Of a stretch of 64,000 bases of DNA, positions 11,623-24,239 are shown one piece after another. The DNA lies in contig OX335649.1 of NCBI GenBank assembly GCA_946894095.1, positions 15,146,001 to 15,210,000 on the forward strand. Reading direction: 5' to 3'. Both the position numbers and the translations under genes were made by a program. The notes beneath the pieces were generated by a model. The model did not search any database. It had not been told where the DNA came from and was given only the letters and a program-made list of their open reading frames with translations. Each line of letters opens with the position of its first letter. Within the stretch, counting starts at the first letter, position 1. This DNA comes from Incurvaria masculella (Eukaryota > Arthropoda > Insecta > Lepidoptera > Incurvariidae).

Positions 11623-12173
11623 ATGCATTATTGCATGCCTCTAGGTCCAGAAGATAGTGAAAAAGACGCACCAACCATTCTTGAAAATATCAAGTTTGTG
11701 ATTCCAAGACCAAACACAAGAATACGTGAAAACAACATTTTAAAGATTTCATCCACAAAAACAAATGTTGGGCGCCACGCAACACTACCGCGCATTTGTC
11801 GAGAGTTCAATGCAATTTGTAATACAGATATTGATTTATTTCAAAACAAAAGTAAGATGTTAAAAACAAATATTATTTGATTTAATGTCTTGATCCTATA
11901 ATTTGTGTTTTTTTTGTGTGTGTTTTTTAGTACTATTATTATTTTTATTTAATTGTGAAAATATGTTTTTTTATGTCAGAGTATCCTATTTATAGTTCAA
12001 TAAGTTGATAATTACCCTAATTTTAATCCGATAAGTTAACTGTTACTTACCTGTGAATGTTGTGCGTGCCTAGCAAAGGTTTTTCACGCCAGGCATTTTT
12101 GTTTAGTTTAATTTCTTTGTAATTGTCTTTGTGTGTAAACAGTTGGCATGCCTTGAAATAAATAAATAAATAA
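11623..12173 (+). mobile_element. LINE 3' end: ORF2 C-terminus plus 3' UTR
   Basis: The frame 11623-11880 ends in a pattern typical of non-LTR retrotransposon ORF2 tails: an IPRPNTRIRENNILKIS segment, a short TNVGRHATLPRICREFN segment and a DIDLFQNKSKM stretch before the stop. About 290 bp of non-coding sequence follows, ending in a (AAATA)n-type tail at 12160-12173. The element is 5' truncated. The exact clade cannot be fixed from this piece. Confidence 0.55.
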
Positions 12174-13780
12174 GATTCATCTGAACCAAGTAATTAACTT
12201 AAGGCTGTCGAGAAGTCACAGGAAATATAATATGATTTAAAAATTTTAAGAAATCCATTCTTTGTCCATCGGTCAAGGCACAATTTTGTATGACGACTGC
12301 AATTAAACTATCGAAATTGTCTTCCAGGACCTAACGTATGCCTACCCCTAAAACTTAACAGATTTTAAATTTAAAAAAAATGACTTGGTAAAGCCCCTTT
12401 CTAGGTCTATGTATTTTTGTTTTCTATGAATATCTGTTATTTCAGTAAAACAATTAACATATAGATAAACAACTTTATCTAATGCTTATTAGCCAATCAA
12501 TATTTTCCAATCTAAAAGGTATACAGGGTAAACTTTTCCAGTGGGCCTTCAGGCCTAGATCCGAAACTATAAGAAATATCGAAAAACACTCAAAGGATCA
12601 CTCCTCTTACGGATTTTGATAAAAACGAAAAATGCATTATTAGATTTTTATTTTTGTTTCCCTAGCCGCGAATCGAACTCGTTGATTTTGAAAAAAATAA
12701 TGCAACCTGTATTATTGCGCCAGTCAATAGTGTCACTTACAAGGAACAAATAAATCATGTGAAGTATAATGTTATACAACAAACTAAAGGAAAGTTTTGA
12801 TTTTTATAAACTGATTAAAATGTTCCAGTATTCATACATTACCCGTACCCAAAAAAATAAAATACAGACGTATATTTTGAAAAAATATTTTAGAACCCCA
12901 AATTTCATAAACATAGTTAAACATTAAGAGCAAGTAAACAGTTATCGCCCGTAGTTATATGATAGGATATTCGCGGGCGATACTCCAAAGAATCTTCCCG
13001 CGGTTTTTAGAAGTCATAGTTCTGTTCAGGTTAACCAGTGAAACACTATACCGACCTAACAACGCAACTGACTACATATCACTGTGCGCTCTGATTTGAT
13101 ATGTTGTTTTGCAGTCGGTACCGCACTGTGTGAGTATATATAGCGATAAAATGGAAGTGAGATAGCATGCGATTCGCAAGTACAAGCCGCCATTTCTATA
13201 TAGTTTCTTTATTTAACCAGGTAATAAACCAGTTATTTTTTAGGGTCCGCAACCAAAGGGTGCCAACGTGATCCGATGTAGTCTGGGTAGAAAAATACTA
13301 CTAACGAATCTATATCGAGAAATATATCTATCTTTATTTTGAACAAAATATTTAAAATCAACAGTGAGTAATATAGTCAAAGAGTTCGGAGAAGTCCACA
13401 GAATATAACAGGTACTTCGTACCAGAAGGGGCAATCTAGTGGCAGCTGCGAAGACGTTAGCGGAAATGACAGTTAAGGTGCAGCCATCTTGGAATAATGG
13501 CCGATCGCCTGGCTATTCAGATTCAAATTCAGAGATTATTTATTTGCCTAGTAGTTAATTTCTATTTCATCCAGGCCAGCAGTTCATTTAGGACAGGCCT
13601 GAAGTTCGCCTGGATCGGCTCTAGCTCACTTCACGTGGAACATTTGCAAACGGGACTACATGATTATAGGCACATTCAACCCCGTGGAGAAGTCGCTGCG
13701 CTCCTAATATCGGTCGTATTCAGAGAGACTTGTCCAAATTTAGCACGCGCAGTAGCACCGAAGTCCGAGCACCAAATTCG
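12174..13780. other. Gene-free stretch
   Basis: No supported gene. A short hairpin TATCGCCCG / CGGGCGATA lies at 12943-12982. Phrases such as AAAGAGTTCGGAGAAGTC recur at 8793 and 13379, suggesting old repeat fragments. Confidence 0.45.
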
Positions 13781-13783
13781 TCG

Positions 13784-13845
13784 CAATTTCATTTCATTTA
13801 TTTAAACTTTTTTGGTAGGTAGTCAAACTACCAAACTAGGTAGGT
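13784..13845 (-). repeat. Fragment of LINE 3' tail
   Basis: TTTCATTTCATTTATTTAAA followed by GGTAGTCAAACTACC matches the minus strand of the 3' tail seen at 30025-30270 and, inverted, at 35994-36143 and 54251-54398. Confidence 0.5.
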
Positions 13846-14519
13846 ATGTGAAATGCATTTTTGGTAAAATAAAGCATTATTATGATTATTATTATTATGG
13901 TTTTATTATTATCTCCGGTACCACCACTTCTTTTCTGAAAAAAATTAGCGACAGTAAAATTCAAACTGAATCGGAACAGTCCAGTTCTGACGTTCCTGCA
14001 ATCGTATTCTGTGCGTCGCAAGTTGCAAAATTCCCGTGATCGCCCTGCGGTTCCGCGTTCTACCTCGAAGAGGTGGAGCAGAAAGGAATTCTCTGAGGCT
14101 GAAAACGGCCAAGGTCACATACAACGGCATCACCCGGACGCCACACATTGGACTGTGACACACATACTTTTCCTTGCAAATGCTAATGTCTACTGGGGGT
14201 CTAATCATGAGATTCTCAACGGTGTGTCACCGGTGACTCACTTGTGAGTCACAACGCATTCGTACTCATGAAATGACAGCCAAGAGTCAGCGTTCTCCCT
14301 TTCTAAGTTTTCTAATTAGATTCCATTGACACACCATAACATTTGATGTTTGATGACGTCAGGCGAAAAAGTCTCACTTTCATCTGTGACTAACGCGTTT
14401 TCGCTTTTCTGATTAGATGCTGTGGCGTTTAGGATAGTGCGCTCCGTGTACGGAACTATCATTATGTTTGCCGAACGAAACCCTATTTCTTGGTCCATTT
14501 TGTACCGAATGGCACTGAG

Positions 14520-14705
14520 TACTTTGTCCGAACACAGCCCAAGATATGTGCATTCTGTGACAGCACGTTTGGGCATGGTCATTTTCCGGCTCATCTACAT
14601 CGAATACATCTTAGAACTACTGCAATATGTCCTCATTCTGAGGACCATACTTCCATTGCACACTTGGATCACCTTATCCTACGTTGTCCAGAATTCAACT
14701 TGTAA
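14520..14705 (+). mobile_element. Non-LTR retrotransposon remnant, C-terminal zinc knuckle
   Basis: The frame contains CAFCDSTFGHGHFPAHLHR and then TTAICPHSEDHTSIAHLDH before LILRCPEFN. A C-P-x-C ... H-x4-C-P block is the usual C-terminal zinc-binding end of jockey/I/R1-group reverse transcriptases. Here one cysteine is serine (CPHS), in line with a decayed copy. Upstream the frame breaks up and no reverse-transcriptase catalytic box is seen. Confidence 0.45.
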
Positions 14706-15195
14706 ACATTATTACTGGTGGATGGTCTACAAATAATTCTCCAAACAGATGATATCCCGCTCCGCATGTATATAAGTACATTAAAAACACAATTGGTACC
14801 GTGTAATAAAATATCAAGCGAATCATAGACCTAGCATGCGCGCGCAGCGCGCTTACACCCATCCTACATCCTATTTATATTGAGTAAATAGTGAAAAAGT
14901 GTAAATACCATGAAAATGTACTGGCAAAAAGTAACTTTTCCAGCCACTAAAGTGTTAAAAAAAATAGACGTCCGTCAGGCAAAATAATATTCTGTGTTCC
15001 GTGCCCCGTAAGGTCACGAAACAAATATTAATTTCTCATCTAGGCAATTCCATCATGCACTGAATCAAATTGCTGACCCCCAGATTAAATAAGAGAACCG
15101 GGCAAAATTTACGCTAGCAAGAGCAGTCATCTTCCGGCAGCGCTGCTCGTGTAAGTCAAAGAGTATGTAAACGTGGTGTAAATAATGTAGAGGTT

Positions 15196-16527
15196 ATGGT
15201 TACCCTTGCGAGAACGCTTCGCACAGCGATGTCCGCACTTCAGCCACCAATCCTTCGTGGCATGGTCGTCCTTGATCGCGCTCGCTTCACGCGCGACGTC
15301 CACCTTCCGCTTCTCAAAGTGAAAGAAAATCATATCTCAACCGTCGCCAAACTCGTGAAGAAATACTTCCTCAAAATCGAAAACTTCAAGCCCGTTCAAA
15401 CTCTGAATGACGAAAACATAACCTACAAGTGCATTTTTTTAAATCCTGATAAGGTGAAACAATGGTCAGATATTCAAGAGGATGATAGGAATAAACTACT
15501 CAAATGCTCCGTTGAAGAGTCAAGCTTTGCTATTCGTTTGACGCCATTGAGATATGAGAATTGGCGCACAGATCAGATATTTAAGGCTGTGCTTCCCGAA
15601 AACGAGGAAACGGTTTCTGGGTTCTCTCATGTGGGCCACATCGTCCATTTAAATCTGCGGGACCATCTACTGCCCTATCAGAGCCTCATCGGAGAGGTAC
15701 TTCTCGATAAAATAAAGATTTGCAGGACTGTTGTTAATAAAAGTAACATCATTGACAATACTTACCGCAACTTCGCAATGGAGGTGATAGCTGGAGAAGA
15801 AGACTTTGGGGTCACAGTTAAAGAAAATAATTGCATCTTTGAGTTTGATTTTTCAAAAGTTTACTGGAATCCTCGCCTCGGTAAAGAACATGAGAGAATT
15901 GTGAATTTATTAAAACCTGGAGATGTTCTTTTTGATGTTTTCTGTGGTGTGGGTCCTTTTTCAATCCCAGCACTAAGAAAGAAGTGTAAAGTGTTTGCAA
16001 ATGACTTGAACCCAGAGTCTTTCAAGTGGTTAAATTACAATGCAAAACGTAATAAAGTAGACAAGACTTTGTTCAAGTCTTACAATTTAGATGGAAAAGA
16101 TTTCATAAAGGATATCTTCAAAAACTACATCGCAAAAATGTTTCAAGAATGTGAAAAGCCAGACGGCTCAACGATTCATATTACCATGAACTTACCAGCT
16201 ATCGCTGTTGAGTTTTTGGCCTGTTTTAGAGGATTGTTGAAAGATACAGTCATCCCTGCTAAAATCATTGAAATCATAGTTCATGTATATTGTTTTACCT
16301 ATGGTGACACTCCTAAAGAGACAGCTAAAGATTTGGTGAATAAAAATGTGGGTGTAGACATAAGTGCTGATATTATTGAAGTGTTCAATGTTAGAAATGT
16401 TTCACCGAAGAAGGAAATGATGAGGGTTTCATTCACACTTAAGGAATCAGTGTTAAAATTTAATGAAGAACCTGAATGTTTGATGGAAAATTCAGAACCA
16501 CCTTTGAAAAAACAGTGTACCTACTAA
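15196..16527 (+). CDS. TRMT5: tRNA (guanine-37 N1)-methyltransferase, TRMT5
   Basis: A single-exon frame of 443 residues. TRMT5 uses S-adenosylmethionine to methylate N1 of G37 next to the anticodon, which prevents frameshifting; the family acts in cytosol, nucleus and mitochondria. The family core is plain: a MVVLDR start to the D1 region, an RNFAMEVIAGEEDFGV segment, FDFSKVYWNPRL, the SAM-binding DVFCGVGPFSIP (D247-P258), the NDLNPES motif (269-275) and the MNLP catalytic-loop motif (331-334), ending with VRNVSPKKEMMRVSF. Residues 1-23 are Arg-rich and look like a mitochondrial presequence. Internal methionines at 15229 and 15262 are alternative starts. ATTAAA sites follow the stop at about 16557. 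The length matches the family, and no damage is seen. Confidence 0.95.
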   Translation: MVTLARTLRTAMSALQPPILRGMVVLDRARFTRDVHLPLLKVKENHISTVAKLVKKYFLKIENFKPVQTLNDENITYKCIFLNPDKVKQWSDIQEDDRNKLLKCSVEESSFAIRLTPLRYENWRTDQIFKAVLPENEETVSGFSHVGHIVHLNLRDHLLPYQSLIGEVLLDKIKICRTVVNKSNIIDNTYRNFAMEVIAGEEDFGVTVKENNCIFEFDFSKVYWNPRLGKEHERIVNLLKPGDVLFDVFCGVGPFSIPALRKKCKVFANDLNPESFKWLNYNAKRNKVDKTLFKSYNLDGKDFIKDIFKNYIAKMFQECEKPDGSTIHITMNLPAIAVEFLACFRGLLKDTVIPAKIIEIIVHVYCFTYGDTPKETAKDLVNKNVGVDISADIIEVFNVRNVSPKKEMMRVSFTLKESVLKFNEEPECLMENSEPPLKKQCTY

Positions 16528-17661
16528 ATAATCTTAATTACTTCTTTGACTCTTTTTATTAAAATTATTAATTTTTTTTTATTAAAATCTGACAACTTTT
16601 AGGGGTAGGAAATCATTATGGCCTGGAATACGATTTTGCTAGTTTAATAGCAGCTGCCGTGCAAAATTGTGCGTTGGCCAATGAACAAAGAGACCATTCC
16701 TTAAAATTTTCAAATATTTGATTTTCGCTGCCTTCACGACAGCCTTAATTGGTCAATACTAATACATTATTATCACCTACTTGATTCTAAACAATCTCAA
16801 TGTTTCCATACTTCTGGATCAGTTTCACATTCTGATCAGCATGTCCATTCCCGACACTCAATTGAACTTACTCTATCCTTAGCAAGTTGACAGACAGTTC
16901 TTTGGTATTCTTGAAAACGACAGCAGCGCCCTCGATCCAGCGAGTAGTAGCGGAATTAATTGCGAGCGAGTTTGGGATCGAACTGTCATCACAATGTATG
17001 GAGAAACGTCAGAATCGGTATTCCCGACGTTATTCAGCTGGATTGGAACTGGGTTAGGATCGAGTTACAGTCAATTTCTTTCCAGTTTATAAAGGAGGTA
17101 CTTTTTGAGACCGGTTGGATTGTTGTATGCAATCAATGTGCGATATTTGAATAGCATCACTGTTACAACACCTATGGAAAATATTTTATGACTTTGAATT
17201 CAACAAAAACAATATTTCTCTAAGGAAATGTCTTTGCATACAACATAACCTCACTTCAATTAATTTAAATTCAAAACCTCTAAAAAATTCTAAATCTCAC
17301 TTCAAATTAAGTAATTCCCTTTATAAGCGGCACCAGCGGCTGCGCAGAAACAAAACTGAATCAGATTTGGTTACTGCGTCAGCGCTTCGAGCACTCAGCT
17401 CGTCCCGGCTCCTTTGTCTCAACCTGCCTCGTGCAAAATATTATTTGGAATCCTTACTTATTAACTCAATGCATGCTTAATGTCAATGAAAATAACAAAA
17501 TAAACGGATTAGATATTAATAAATGTTATTTAATGTATGTACTCACATCATTATAATTTTATGCTTCGGGGCGTAATCAAACAATGTTAGGCAACAATGT
17601 CATAGGCATCGGTCTCACGTTCTATCGGATAGGTAAACCATCCCACATTTTTCATATGCCT
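16528..17661. other. Intergenic stretch downstream of TRMT5
   Basis: After the ATTAAA signals of TRMT5 no gene is visible. A segment near 16850-16930 (TTCTTTGGTATTCTTGAAAA) has a weak inverted match near 19155, hinting at an old dispersed repeat. A small GC-richer patch at 17330-17420 shows no exon structure. Confidence 0.45.
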
Positions 17662-18211
17662 TTAAGGTGGCCCAACCCGGCGGGCCCAACTCATTCGCGG
17701 GCACGGTACAAAACCGTGCTGTTGCGCTCTGGGACCTTCTCTGTTTCAAAGAATAAGACAGGCTCCGTGATGAGGAAGATGCAACATGTCCACAAAAAAG
17801 ACAATGTGCATAGTGTATGATTTGGTAAGATTTACGAAAATTTTAATTTCAAAACGACTTATAGCTAAAAGTAAACCACGACCGCTGTAGTAAAAAATCG
17901 AACAAAAACCAAATAGATTATAAATCTTGATTAAATAAGCTATGTCTGATGACTAATCTTTTTAAGATGTTTTTACTATATCATTGCGTAATCCACCTCC
18001 AAAGTTATTGTAAAAAACGCGAGAAAAATGCGAACTTTCAGACCTTATAACTTCGAAACTAAACACAATTTTACAATGCCAATGGTCATCAGACATCTAG
18101 ATCGATCAAATAAAGCTATTTTGAGCCAAATTTTGGATCTCTGACAAGAAATATGGGCGTGATCTTCTTTCCCCTTTTGTATGGGGAGATGAGCGGGATG
18201 GGCCACCTTAA
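17662..18211. mobile_element. TTAA-flanked MITE family 1, copy 2
   Basis: 550 bp between TTAA at 17662-17665 and TTAA at 18208-18211, inverted relative to the copy at 4285-4834 and nearly identical along its length. Termini TTAAGGTGGCCCAACCCG and GGGATGGGCCACCTTAA. Likely a non-autonomous piggyBac-like element. Confidence 0.85.
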
Positions 18212-18277
18212 TTTCACATTAAAAGAAATTAAGGCTATGTTTATTAATTATTTGTTTATGTAACACAATATTTGGAT

Positions 18278-18753
18278 TTAAGGGCCTGGTACGAGCCAAA
18301 TAGCAAAGTTAGACGAGGCACCCCAAGTTAACTAACTAAGTCTGACGATTATAAGTGTCATTCTTACAATATATGATTCCTTGTCTAGGAATCGAATTAT
18401 TTTCGTTAATGTATGTTTCCTTTTTCTATACAAAATACATTGCGGAAACGGTGTCCATTTCCGAACTTTTTTGACTAAATGTAGAAATCTAAAAGCAAAT
18501 GGAATTTTTTGTTTATGAATATATGCTGTTTTTGCTTATATCTAGAAATCGAATTACTTTCAGATTTCTAATGAGAAAAATCAACTTTTTTATTTTTATT
18601 ATTATTTAAATAAATGATGGAATAAAAAAATATTAACAATCCATTATCAGTCTGGAGTTCTATTTGGATTTGCTGAAGCGTTTCACTACATATTATTACA
18701 TTTGTTAAAAAGTGCATTTGTATGCGAGTAGTTGGCTAGTCCTAGCGCCTTAA
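18278..18753. mobile_element. TTAA-flanked MITE family 2, copy 1
   Basis: 476 bp between two TTAA sites, with imperfect 16-bp inverted ends (GGGCCTGGTACGAGCC and, complemented, GGCGCTAGGACTAGCC). Two more copies, inverted relative to this one, are at 41290-41768 and 41939-42419. AT-rich interior, no coding potential. TTAA flanks suggest piggyBac-type mobilisation. Confidence 0.85.
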
Positions 18754-20628
18754 CACACATCTTTCAATTACGTAGTGAGGAGATATTTTAAGAAAACTCT
18801 ATAGTTTATTACTAAGTTGTCAGTACAATGCTCCAACTGTAGGAAAACCAATCGTAATAGGTAATCAAATTATAGAATTATTAAATTATCAACTCCGACA
18901 AACAACATAAAACAAAAGCGCGGGAAATGTAAAGAACGTTCTATTTATGAAGTGCGCGTTGTGTTATGGGTTCGGCAACCGTGCCCTAAATATATTCGAT
19001 CTTCTATCCCTCTCTATTGCACCCGAATATATGAAACAACCACGTTTGCTTGAAAAGCGTTGCTGGTCGGACTACTAACTTGCTGCGACTCTGTTGCAAA
19101 CTTTACTTCGGTCTACTAACATGCTATTCGATCGCAAAATCCGAACACAGTTGAACTCAAGAATACCAAATTCAAACGCAACTGGATTGAAATTTAGCAA
19201 TCGATCGACTCGATTGTAAAGTCAATAGAGTGTCGGGAATCGCCATGCTGGGTAGGCAATTATGGGTTTGTCGGATTGCACTCAATTATACCTGTCGAAA
19301 TTATATCTTCAGCTTTATAATTAGTATTATATTTGTTAGATCATTTCATTTCAGATCATTTGATAGCATCTAGTGACCGATTTGGTTTTTCCATGCAAAT
19401 ATTTAATTACCAACATAATGGCTATTGTGAAGATCAATGTTTAGAAAAGCTGCTCCTCGCATAGAACTTGAAACATGTTCTTAATGTTTTTTTGTGGATT
19501 TTTGGTAGTAATACAACTTTTGAAACAATACAATAAAACAAAACAGATTTACACTATAGGCCCAATTACACATGTATGTAAATGTAAATTTAGGAGAAAA
19601 TAAATGTAAATTCATTTCCAAAAAAATTACTTCTGTTATTTTGTCATGACCGCACCAACACTCCTAGCAAAACATGTGGCACTTTCATAATAATAAATAA
19701 TTAATCTTGGTTTTTATTTCATTTTAATCTTAACAATCAAGCAATAAGGCAGTCACTTCAATTATCAAATGTCAATAATTTAGCATATTCCACAGTACAG
19801 GTATCTGTTTACTTTTTAACACTATAATACCTAAAAGCTTGAATATAATGTCGAATGAAGGTTATTAGAGAAAAGTCTTTAAAAGCATTAATTATGTATG
19901 TCAATAATTATATTCTTTACCGACTAACAATAGTCAGAACTAAAACCGCGGATACAGTAGTATTGAAAAGCAGTGATTGAAATATTTGCAGGCATCACAT
20001 GACCAGTTATTAAATAGTTGTGACGTAATCTTTATTCAATATACACATAGATTATTATTAAGGCTCCATGCACTGCCAGCGATTTATGAGGCTAACAATT
20101 GTTTTCTTCGGTTTGGAAAGTATTCAAAATACATTTATCTGTTTATTACGATTTAGGCTTTCATGACTTAAAATTTGATCATCAACCTTAAATATGTACA
20201 TACCACTTTTTAATATAATATATTAGAAAAGTTGTTAGATTATGCTTGGATTTATTAATTGCTTTAATGAACTTAATTTTACATGACTAGCAAAACAACT
20301 ATATTAGTCAATTCAAGCTATAGAATGTATCCATAAAACACTCCTGATAGCAGCTACGTACATGGTATACTAGTTAAGTATATGTAATAGAAGTTATGAG
20401 TTTACTTGCATTCTGTTCAAGACTATTTCATGCTCTGTGTGTTGCCCCTTATCAGTAACGTAGGATGTCGTGGCATGCTCCACTGGGTAGCATATGTAAT
20501 TAGAGTAAGTAATTTATATATTTTCAGGTGCAACTGTTTAAACATTTAGTACGTGGCTCATTCGAGTAATGAAGTGTTGTATCACGTTTATTTCGGAACA
20601 TGTGTGGACTGTAGTCTAACTTGAAGAA
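18754..20628. other. Intergenic stretch upstream of the FAD synthase gene
   Basis: No coding signal. The sequence is AT-rich with no bounded element visible. The promoter of the gene at 20629 should lie in the last few hundred bases, but no TATA box or initiator can be called with confidence. Confidence 0.45.
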
Positions 20629-23600
20629 ATGGAGATTTGGGATGTGGATTTTGAGAATGTTCTCATAGAATCCAAGGAAGTAAGTAATAAGATAATATTT
20701 TCTTCTTGTTTTAATCAAATTAAATCATGGATTCTGTGGCATTTAAATAATTTTACATTTTAATTCTAGATTATTAAGGAGTGTTTACGAGAATATGAAC
20801 TAGAGGAAATATTTTTGTCATTCAACGGTGGCAAAGACTGCACAGTTCTCCTGGATGTAACACTCCAAATACTCAAAGAAATTTACGATGCAGACAAAAC
20901 CAAAAACTTTAAAGTGGTGTACATTCGGAATAGAAACCCATTCCCACAACTGGAAGTTTTCATAAAGGAATCTGAAAAGAAATATGGACTTAATTTGAGC
21001 GTTGTGCAAGGCGAGATGAAGGAATCTTTAAAACAAATTCTGAATGAGAATGAGCGTTATAAAGCTTGTTTGATGGGAACTCGAAAAACTGACCCCTTTA
21101 GCTCCAATTTAAAATTCATGCAGGTAAATAATGTGATATTGTTTTGCCCTGCTGACTGACTTCATTCAGCCCTTAGTACAAGCAGCCTAACTGGAGGATT
21201 TAGTCAACCGAGCTCCACCAAAATTCGCTGAACCCTCGACGGTTGGTTGATTCCACTTTGCTGGAGCAATAAGCTGTCGTGCCACCCCTGGGCATTCCAG
21301 CAGTATATGGCGGCTGTCTCTTAGAAATTTCGACCTCCCTGATCAGAGTGGCCTAGAAGACGTGGGTGCCTGTTGAGCATACAGTGGAACCCTTACTTGA
21401 ATCACAATGTCACCTTATTCTTCACCGCGATGACCTACAGGAACTGATGGCACTGCCGAATCCATCAGAATTTTCGTAGAAATAATGTGCATATAAGGAT
21501 TTATTACAGCTAGATTTTGGTAGAATTGGTTGGTTAAGTATGTAGTCCAGTTGAAAGTTTTACATTTGGATGAAACTTAGTGGATAGATAATTCGTGCTG
21601 TGGGTTAGCAGATAGAATGAGAAACGCAAACTTCACACAATCAAAGGCATTAAGAGGCAATGTATATTTTACAAAAAAAACATCGAGGGTTACTTTTCTG
21701 GCTCCTGTAAACCAATTTTATGTCTCAGGGTAGCAAGTAGGTAGGCTAATCTCAATCTAGTTTAGTCTAATGATATTTTTAAGCACGCCTATTAAATGGA
21801 GTGCACATTAAGTATCGAACACATGCTTTCCAGACGAGAAACACGGCCCAAACCGCTTAGCTACAACTTTATTCTATACTACTGCATATAGACTCAATCA
21901 TAAAGTTGTGAAAGAACCCCGCACAAATCGTATGGGAATTGGCTCCCGGTCAAATTGGCTGAAATTTGGATATGTTGTTCGTTTCGGCATCCTGAACAAA
22001 AGTCTCAATGGGCACAAAGCCCAATTTTGCTTATTTTGGCCGCTACGGGGCTCCAAAGCTCCACGGGTTGACCATTATTTACTACTCAAAACGGCGATCT
22101 CCTGGCAGTTTAGTATTTGCTACGCTGAGGAAAAAGTACCCTCTCATGTTTTTGGGGGGGCTAAATTCAAATCCAATGTCAATATGACAATAATGACAGT
22201 TGACAGCTGTCAACTAACTGTCAAACAGCATTTTACAACCAAAATGGATGCAACCCACATGTCAATATACGTTTTTGAGCTTTCTGAGTTCAAAACTGAT
22301 GTCCAAAAGATGATATAGACAGTTGACAGTTGTCAACTAACTGTCAAACAGCATTTGACAGCTAAAGTGGATGAAACCCATATGTAAATATATGTTTTTG
22401 AGCTTGCTGAGTCGAAAACTGGTGGCCAAAAGACGATATTGACAGTTGACAGCTGTCAACTGTCATTATTGTCTTTTGGCCATCAGTTTTGAACTCAGCA
22501 ACCTCAAAAACCTACATTCACATGTGGATTTTATCGATTTTGTTTATTTCTCGCTGTTTGACAGCTAGTTGACAACTAATTGACAGCTGTCAACTGTCAA
22601 TATTGTCATATTGACATTGGATTTGAATTTAGCCCCCCCGAAAACATGAGAGGGTACTTTTTCCTCAGCGTAGAAAATACTAAACTGCCAGGAGATCGCC
22701 GTTTTGAGTAGTAAATAATGGTCAACCCGTGGAGCTTTGGAGCCCCGTAGCGGCCAAAATAAGATTGATAATAAAATTGGGCTTTGTGCCCATTGAGACT
22801 TTTGTTCAGGATGCCGAAACGAACAACATATCCAAATTTCAGCCAATTTGACCGGGAGCCAATTCCCATACGATTTGTGCGGGGTTCTTTAAAATTATTG
22901 TATAAAGCCATGAACATTGGAAAAGTAATGAATGGTAAAATATTTAGGATAAAATATGCATCTTCATTTGAAATACATGTCCATGATATATTCCTCGTAG
23001 TTTTAAAGACATGACTTCATTGGCCGAACGATAAATGCTTTTTATTTCAAATTATAAAATGGTTGTCATTTACAGAAAACTGATGAAGATTGGCCACAAA
23101 TTATGCGAGTTTCACCTCTTTTAAATTGGTCCTATCACCAGATATGGAGCTATCTTTTGAAATACCACGTGCCTTATTGTAGCCTGTACGACAAGGGGTA
23201 AGAAATCCACAAATTCCATATTATTTATGTGTACTAAGGGTGGAATGCAGATATCCATCCTTATTTTTCGCATGAATAAGAAAGAAGATAGATCTATAAT
23301 AAAACAAATAGCCATAACGCTAATCTTAGGAGCCGAAGCACTGAAATATTATTTTAGGTTGTCATGATGACGATCAAACCTGATGTATTGCGTGATTCTA
23401 TTTTTATTTTCGCCAAACAAACATTCCTGTATTACTGTTTGCATTTAAAGCCTGACTAGCAATAATGATGTACTGTGGAGGTAGTAGAGAAGGTGGGTCA
23501 GGTCTTGAACCTACAGCTACGCAGCTACTATCCCCTATTCGTAATTTGGATGTTGTATATGTGTTAACCGTCTTAGATATTTCGATAGTGCGATGTAAAT

Positions 23601-24224
23601 TTCTTGTATTTTGACATCCAAGTGGTCAATGCCATCTGACTAGCTTCTATGCACCTGTGTGTTGTATTTTTTTTGGCGTGTTAAAACTAGCAGCTCTATG
23701 TAGAGAGCGCCACGGTAACCACAGTACAGCACCGCCAAACTCATCTGATGATGATCTGATCATCTCTCTCTCAATTATTTGGAATCGTATTTTTATTTAT
23801 GTGAAGAATTATGCTTTCGTACAATGTTATGATATGTATCAATAAGTAATTTTTAAGGCCAAATCCCATTATAACCACTCTACCTTGAATTGCCGTGTAG
23901 AAGTCAAGAATGCATCTCTCGCCACACGGTTTTCATTTTTCTGGTAAATTTTTACTATGCACACAGATTCGATTTTGATCTTACGTTTTGCCTGCAAGTA
24001 TAGTTTTCAGTGTTTTACGTAATTTAATCATAGCGGTTATTTATTTCAGTTACACGTCTATCGGAAGTACACTGAACACGATACCGAACCCGTCTCTACA
24101 GTACAGGGACACCGATGGCACAATCAAATATAAGCCCGCTTGTGACCTTCAAGATGGGACATTAGAACGAAACGGAAGATTAGTCAACAATAATAAAATG
24201 AACGGCCACACCATTCACCCATAA
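20629..24224 (+). CDS. FLAD1: FAD synthase (FMN adenylyltransferase), single-domain type
   Basis: Four exons, 20629-20679, 20770-21123, 23076-23197 and 24050-24224, join in phase to 233 residues; an in-frame TAA sits 12 bases before the ATG. The enzyme transfers AMP from ATP to FMN to make FAD. The PAPS-reductase-like fold is clear: nucleotide loop SFNGGKD (34-40), a [20 protein letters not shown] strand-turn region, MGTRKTDP (119-126), and the [19 protein letters not shown] segment (about 166-184) that in the family precedes the NP-x-L motif. The molybdopterin-like N-terminal half of vertebrate FLAD1 is absent, as I recall for other insect FAD synthases. Intron 2 hosts a 980-bp fold-back element. 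The segment [11 protein letters not shown] has Asn where I recall Asp in human FLAD1. Confidence 0.93.
21911..22890. mobile_element. 980-bp fold-back element with internal tandem repeats
   Basis: Both ends are the same sequence in opposite orientation, starting AAAGAACCCCGCACAAATCG. The arms run over 300 bp with few differences. Between them lie two 123-bp tandem units (22198-22443) rich in TTGACAGCTGTCAA palindromes. No clear target duplication flanks it. Open frames in both arms are mirror images of each other and show no known domain. It sits in intron 2 of the FAD synthase gene. Confidence 0.85.
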
Positions 24225-24239
24225 CATTATTTGTGAACA

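Noticed and set aside
21908..22917. Long frames in both orientations at 21908-22318 and 22565-22917
   Set aside because: They are mirror translations of the arms of a fold-back element and have no known domain.
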